Shown one piece after another: positions 6,690 to 9,673 of a stretch of DNA of 9,673 nucleotides. The DNA comes from JAYZDB01 sp036338025. GTDB taxonomy: Bacteria > Planctomycetota > UBA1135 > UBA2386. The translations under genes and the position numbers were made by a program. Every line of letters starts with the position of its first letter. Position 1 is the first letter of the stretch. The stretch covers positions 1 to 9,673 of the forward strand of contig JAYZDB010000278.1 in NCBI GenBank assembly GCA_036338025.1, written 5' to 3'. The notes beneath the pieces were generated by a model that searched no databases, was not told the DNA's origin, and was given only the letters and a program-made list of their open reading frames with translations.

Positions 6690-6697
6690 CGAGTCGG

Positions 6698-8065
6698 CTA
6701 GGTGTTTCGCAAGGTCGCCACGTAGCCGCCATCGCAGCCGAGTGGTTCGGGGATGGTAAGGCGGTCAGAGACCACCTCCCAACCCGGGTGCTCCGCCGCC
6801 ACCGCATCGATCACGTCGCGGTTCTCGGCGGCATCGATCGAGCAGGTCGAGTAGGTCACGGTGCCACCTGGCTTGCAGAACCCCAGCGCCTGGCTAAGCA
6901 ACGAACGCTGGATCTCCGCCAGGCCCTCAAAAGTCGAGGGCCGCAGCCGACGGCGAACCTCGACACGGCGCGACAACACCCCGGTGTTGGAGCAGGGCAC
7001 GTCCACCAGCACGCGATCGACCGGCCCCTGACCTTCGAGGGTCTCGAGCACGGCAGCCCTGTCGCTGAGCTTGAGACGCTCGAGATTCTCGAGGATGTGC
7101 CGGCGCCGTGGAACATCCGTGTCAAACGCCAGCACCTGGCCACCCTCCCCGACAGCCTCGGCAAGCACTGTTGTCTTGGTGCCCGGGGCCGCGCACAGGT
7201 CGAGGATGGTCTCGCCCGGTTGCGCGCCGACGGCTTTGGCTGCCTGGTAGGCGGTCGGGTCTTGCGCAATGAACCAACCCTTCTCAAAAGCCGGGCCACG
7301 AAACGGGTAACCCGATTCGACCACCAGCAGGTCATCGATTCCGGTCGGTGAAGTTTCGACGCCTTGTGCGGCGAGAGCGGCCGCCAAATCCTCGCCGCTA
7401 CACAGCCAGGTCGGGCGCAGCACGACCTGCGCCGACAGGTTCGCGGCAATACAGACCATCTCGGTATCGGCAAAGCCCAGTGCATCGACCCAGCGTTGCA
7501 CCAGGAAGCCTGGCATGCCGTGGCGGGCCGCAAGGAACTCCGGTGATCCAAGGGTCGGCAACGCCGGCTCGTCAAACACCAGGCTGCGGGCACCGCCCGT
7601 CCCCTCGGGCAAGGGGATCTCGCGGTCCGGCCTGAGTGGGTCGGCAGGGCTATCGTGAATGCTGTGCGCCAGCTTGCGCAAAACTGCATTGGCAAACCCT
7701 CGGTTGTTCTCCAGGAGGTCGACTGTTTCGTTAAGGATCGCGTGCGGGGGCATGCGTGAGAGGTTCAGGAGTTGGTAGGCGCCCAGGCGGAGTACGGAGA
7801 GAAGCAGCGGGTCTTTGGGCAAGGCGCGGTCCACGAACTTGCTGAGGACGAAATCGAGAAACTGGTGAGTCCGTTCCGTGCCCAGGGCAAGCTCCCACGC
7901 CAGACCGATGTCCTTGCCTTCGAGATTGCGGCGATCCAACGCCGTGCGCAGGCGCTCACTCTTGCCCTTCTCGACCGCGAACAGGGCGTTCAGGGCTGCG
8001 CGCCGAGCAGACCCGACGGGGCCGCCGGTCTTCGGCTGCGATTCTCGCCTGGCTGTGGGCTTCAT
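6698..8065 (-). CDS. rsmB: 16S rRNA (cytosine(967)-C(5))-methyltransferase
   Basis: This enzyme uses S-adenosylmethionine to methylate C967 of 16S rRNA; it is cytosolic. The 455 aa compare with about 430 for the E. coli protein. An N-terminal NusB-like helical domain (about 15-140) contains VLRLGAYQLLNLSRMPPHA and FANAVLRKL. The Rossmann methyltransferase domain (about 210-455) has the SAM-binding loop DLCAAPGTK (289-297, with Thr where Gly is usual), DVPCSNTG with Cys358, and TYSTCS with the catalytic Cys408. All key residues of the two-cysteine RNA m5C family are present. ATG 8065 overlaps the fmt stop as ATGA, which implies translational coupling; the frame runs open to 8359, but that part lies antiparallel in another frame of fmt. 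An inserted segment around 135-175 with a Pro/Gly-rich stretch probably accounts for the extra length. Confidence 0.95.
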   Translation of the reverse strand: MKPTARRESQPKTGGPVGSARRAALNALFAVEKGKSERLRTALDRRNLEGKDIGLAWELALGTERTHQFLDFVLSKFVDRALPKDPLLLSVLRLGAYQLLNLSRMPPHAILNETVDLLENNRGFANAVLRKLAHSIHDSPADPLRPDREIPLPEGTGGARSLVFDEPALPTLGSPEFLAARHGMPGFLVQRWVDALGFADTEMVCIAANLSAQVVLRPTWLCSGEDLAAALAAQGVETSPTGIDDLLVVESGYPFRGPAFEKGWFIAQDPTAYQAAKAVGAQPGETILDLCAAPGTKTTVLAEAVGEGGQVLAFDTDVPRRRHILENLERLKLSDRAAVLETLEGQGPVDRVLVDVPCSNTGVLSRRVEVRRRLRPSTFEGLAEIQRSLLSQALGFCKPGGTVTYSTCSIDAAENRDVIDAVAAEHPGWEVVSDRLTIPEPLGCDGGYVATLRNT

Positions 8066-8994
8066 CCGAAACGGGCGTCGGGGGGCAGCGGGTGTCCCCG
8101 CACCCATTCTCCAGCCGTCATGTTGCGGCCGTTCTCCGGCTTGATGCGAATAATCCGGTAGAGATCCTTGCCGGTACAGACCCGAATGCCTTCCTCGCCA
8201 GCAGATTGAATCGCGCCAGTGATGCCCATGCCATAGAGGTCCTGCTCGACCTCTCCCTCCATCACAATGAAGCGGCGTGCACCCAGACGGGTCTGGCTGC
8301 CGGGCTTGGGTGACATGGCCCGCACCAGGAGTTCGATCTCCACAGCTGGCCTGGACCAATCGATGATGCCGTCTGCCTTCTCGATCTTGGGCGCCATGGA
8401 GGCTGAGGCGTGGTCCTGCGGTGTGTAGGTCTCCGCACCTTCGGCCACCATCTTCAGCGTCGTGACCAGCGCCTTGCCGGACAACTCCGAGAGTTCCTTG
8501 CGGAGGACGCCAGCCGTCACCTTCGGGCTGATCTGGTGTTCCTCGACAAATATGATGTCGCCGGCATCGAGTTCTGCGCCGATCTTGATGATCGTGACAC
8601 CTGTCCTGTCATGCGCATCGCGGATCGTGGGCTGGATCGGAGCCGCCCCGCGGTACAGCGGGAGCAAGGAAGCATGTGCGTTGATGCAGCCCTTCTGCGG
8701 CATGTTGAACAGGGCCTCCTGCATCACGACCCCGTAGCTGATCACCACCCCGATGTCGAAATCCATCGACCGCAACTTGTCCATGAATTCAGGTGCATGA
8801 ACGTCTTCGGGCTGCTCGCAAGGCAGCTCGAGCTCTTTGGCCTTGAGCATGACCTCTTGCGGGTAGATCTTCCGTCCCCGGCCACGCGGCGCATCCGGCT
8901 TGGTGACCACCAAGGCCGGCGGCAGATCTGCGTCCACCAAGGCCTGCAGACTGGGGAGGGCGAAATCGCTAGTGCCAAAAAAGGCGATCTTCAA
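8062..8994 (-). CDS. fmt: Methionyl-tRNA formyltransferase
   Basis: This enzyme transfers a formyl group from 10-formyltetrahydrofolate to initiator Met-tRNA, as needed for standard bacterial translation initiation; it is cytosolic. From TTG 8994 it has 310 aa, the normal family length, and begins MKIAFFGTSDFALPSL, the usual first strand and loop. The catalytic formyltransferase domain (1-205) has INAHASLLPLYRGAAPI (104-120) with catalytic N105 and H107, and LDAGD with D143. The C-terminal OB-like domain (about 206-310) follows. TTG is chosen because it matches the family start. The open frame to 9090 would add 32 residues with no family resemblance. The ribosome-binding site (GAAAG) is weak. 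It is followed by rsmB with a 4-nt overlap; the deformylase gene def, often a neighbour, is not visible here. The upstream region is shared with a divergent gene. Confidence 0.93.
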   Translation of the reverse strand: MKIAFFGTSDFALPSLQALVDADLPPALVVTKPDAPRGRGRKIYPQEVMLKAKELELPCEQPEDVHAPEFMDKLRSMDFDIGVVISYGVVMQEALFNMPQKGCINAHASLLPLYRGAAPIQPTIRDAHDRTGVTIIKIGAELDAGDIIFVEEHQISPKVTAGVLRKELSELSGKALVTTLKMVAEGAETYTPQDHASASMAPKIEKADGIIDWSRPAVEIELLVRAMSPKPGSQTRLGARRFIVMEGEVEQDLYGMGITGAIQSAGEEGIRVCTGKDLYRIIRIKPENGRNMTAGEWVRGHPLPPDARFG

Positions 8995-9098
8995 GACTTT
9001 CGAGGGTTGCTTGCGGGAGGGGTGCCAGGAGTATCGAGTTGGATCCGTTCGAGAGCAAGGGCGCACACGGGTTTCAGGTTTCCAGGGCATGGGCGGTT

Positions 9099-9120
9099 CT
9101 GCCCAAGGAAACTGCCCAAG
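9099..9120. repeat. Tandem 9-bp direct repeat between fmt and the HIT-like gene
   Basis: CTGCCCAAG occurs at 9099-9107 and 9112-9120, a 13-nt period, inside the divergent promoter region. It could be a pair of regulator half-sites; no family is suggested and chance is possible. Confidence 0.2.
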
Positions 9121-9152
9121 CTCTGATTGACCTTGGCTAGGGTGTACTATTC

Positions 9153-9673
9153 ATGGCTACGGCCATCTGTCACAAACGCCCTCCTGCTTTGCCCATCCCC
9201 GATACTCCTAGAGATCCGTTTGCCCTCGTGCCACAACGGCTACTCAATCTCGCTGGCGGTCGAACCGCTACGGTATTCGGGGCACCCGTCGAACTGGTCT
9301 GTCTACCAGACCGGCTCAAGCGCGGCAGTGTGCCCGGCGGCGAGCGGCCCGGCTTCCTTCCCGATCGGGCTGCGAGGATCCTGCGTGAAGAGGAGGTCTG
9401 GCGGGCGCCCGGAGTTGCCATGACAGGCAACGCTTTTCCATTCACCGATCGCCAGGTCCTCCTCTGGGCGACCGAACAGCGCCGAGAACCGAGTGTCGAG
9501 ATGCTGCAAGCGGCCTACGCAATCGAGGACGAGGTGGCGGGCACAACGATCGTCAACAGCATCGGCGCGGCTGGCTCGATCACCCGGTCGCATATTCACC
9601 TGCTCGGCGGCAACAACCAGTTCTTCCAGGCCTTGCCACAGAGCCGGATCAGCCCAGATCAGGTCCAACTCGA
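9153..9673 (+). CDS. HIT-superfamily-like nucleotide phosphorylase/transferase (3' partial)
   Basis: An open frame runs from ATG 9153 to the window end without a stop (173 codons seen). AGGGTG (9139-9144) lies 8 nt before the ATG, a reasonable ribosome-binding site. The first 45 residues are not distinctive. From about residue 90 the order 'TGNAFPFTDRQVLLW', a helix with EPSVEMLQAAYAIEDE, then 'TTIVNSIGAAGSITRSHIHLL' matches the general layout of Ap4A phosphorylase, ATP adenylyltransferase and GDP-hexose phosphorylase-like proteins: a conserved N, a Gly/Ser-rich loop and an HxH pair (H147, H149) that acts on a nucleotide alpha-phosphate. This is inference from motif layout; a complete sequence would be needed to name the substrate. 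The gene is divergent from fmt, 158 nt apart. A minus-strand frame across 9303-9668 overlaps it and was judged a shadow. Confidence 0.6.
   Translation, partial: MATAICHKRPPALPIPDTPRDPFALVPQRLLNLAGGRTATVFGAPVELVCLPDRLKRGSVPGGERPGFLPDRAARILREEEVWRAPGVAMTGNAFPFTDRQVLLWATEQRREPSVEMLQAAYAIEDEVAGTTIVNSIGAAGSITRSHIHLLGGNNQFFQALPQSRISPDQVQL

Noticed and set aside
6452..7351. Plus-strand 299-aa frame
   Set aside because: It is antisense to rsmB and the gap before it; no motif.
8066..8359. N-terminal extension of rsmB
   Set aside because: It overlaps the fmt C-terminal coding region in another frame; RsmB homology starts at the ATG that overlaps the fmt stop.
8995..9090. N-terminal extension of fmt
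   Set aside because: The 32 extra residues are unlike any Fmt; the family N-terminus begins at TTG 8994.
8410..9126. Plus-strand 238-aa frame
   Set aside because: It is antisense to fmt, whose catalytic motifs are complete.
9127..9423. Plus-strand 98-aa frame
   Set aside because: It overlaps the HIT-like frame and its product has no family-like pattern.
9303..9668. Minus-strand 121-aa frame at the right end
   Set aside because: The plus strand has a longer frame with ribosome-binding site and a HIT-like motif; the minus frame has no recognisable features.
1..9673. CRISPR, insertion sequence, tRNA/rRNA, phage or defence genes
   Set aside because: No regularly spaced repeats, transposase or integrase motifs, structural RNA sequences or nuclease/toxin motifs were seen on either strand.

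Overview
The window is GC-rich bacterial chromosome with tightly packed genes and no sign of mobile DNA, phage, CRISPR, rRNA or tRNA. Two housekeeping translation genes (fmt, rsmB), an aspartokinase and a set of less common accessory genes point to a free-living bacterium. The mix suggests a Planctomycetota, Myxococcota or similar deep-branching high-GC lineage: a winged-helix repeat protein of the kind normally joined to AAA+ ATPases, a membrane-anchored SGNH hydrolase with an NxxGLRG-like N-terminal motif, a LeuA-like enzyme with an HGHRD signature, and a sugar-isomerase-like barrel starting with a GYNTNG motif. That placement rests on recalled family resemblance and was not tested.

Layout, left to right. 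(1) 1-903, plus: the 3' part of a winged-helix repeat protein whose start lies outside the window. (2) 900-3332, minus: lysC (aspartokinase) followed by a membrane-anchored SGNH/GDSL hydrolase. The hydrolase stop overlaps the stop of gene 1 in a shared TTAA. (3) 3387-4622, plus: a LeuA-like DRE-TIM acyltransferase, divergent from lysC across a short shared promoter region. (4) 4633-6521, minus: a single-pass membrane protein, a sugar phosphate isomerase/epimerase-like barrel and a small YHKCxxC protein, probably partly co-transcribed. (5) 6698-8994, minus: fmt and rsmB, overlapping by ATGA. (6) 9153 to the window end, plus: the 5' part of a HIT-superfamily-like nucleotide phosphorylase or transferase, divergent from fmt and cut by the window edge.

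How the genes may work together. Fmt formylates initiator Met-tRNA and RsmB methylates C967 of 16S rRNA, a common bacterial pairing. Aspartokinase commits aspartate to the Lys/Thr/Met family, and the divergent LeuA-like enzyme is of the type that condenses an acyl-CoA with a 2-oxo acid, so the pair may be co-regulated amino-acid metabolism. The membrane protein, isomerase and small Cys protein have no assigned common pathway.

I see no defence island, secretion cluster or biosynthetic system. The points most worth checking are the HGHRD variant of the LeuA-like family, the stand-alone winged-helix repeat protein, possible leaderless starts preceded by TGCTA-type -10 boxes, and start-codon puzzles in the SGNH hydrolase and the small Cys protein.
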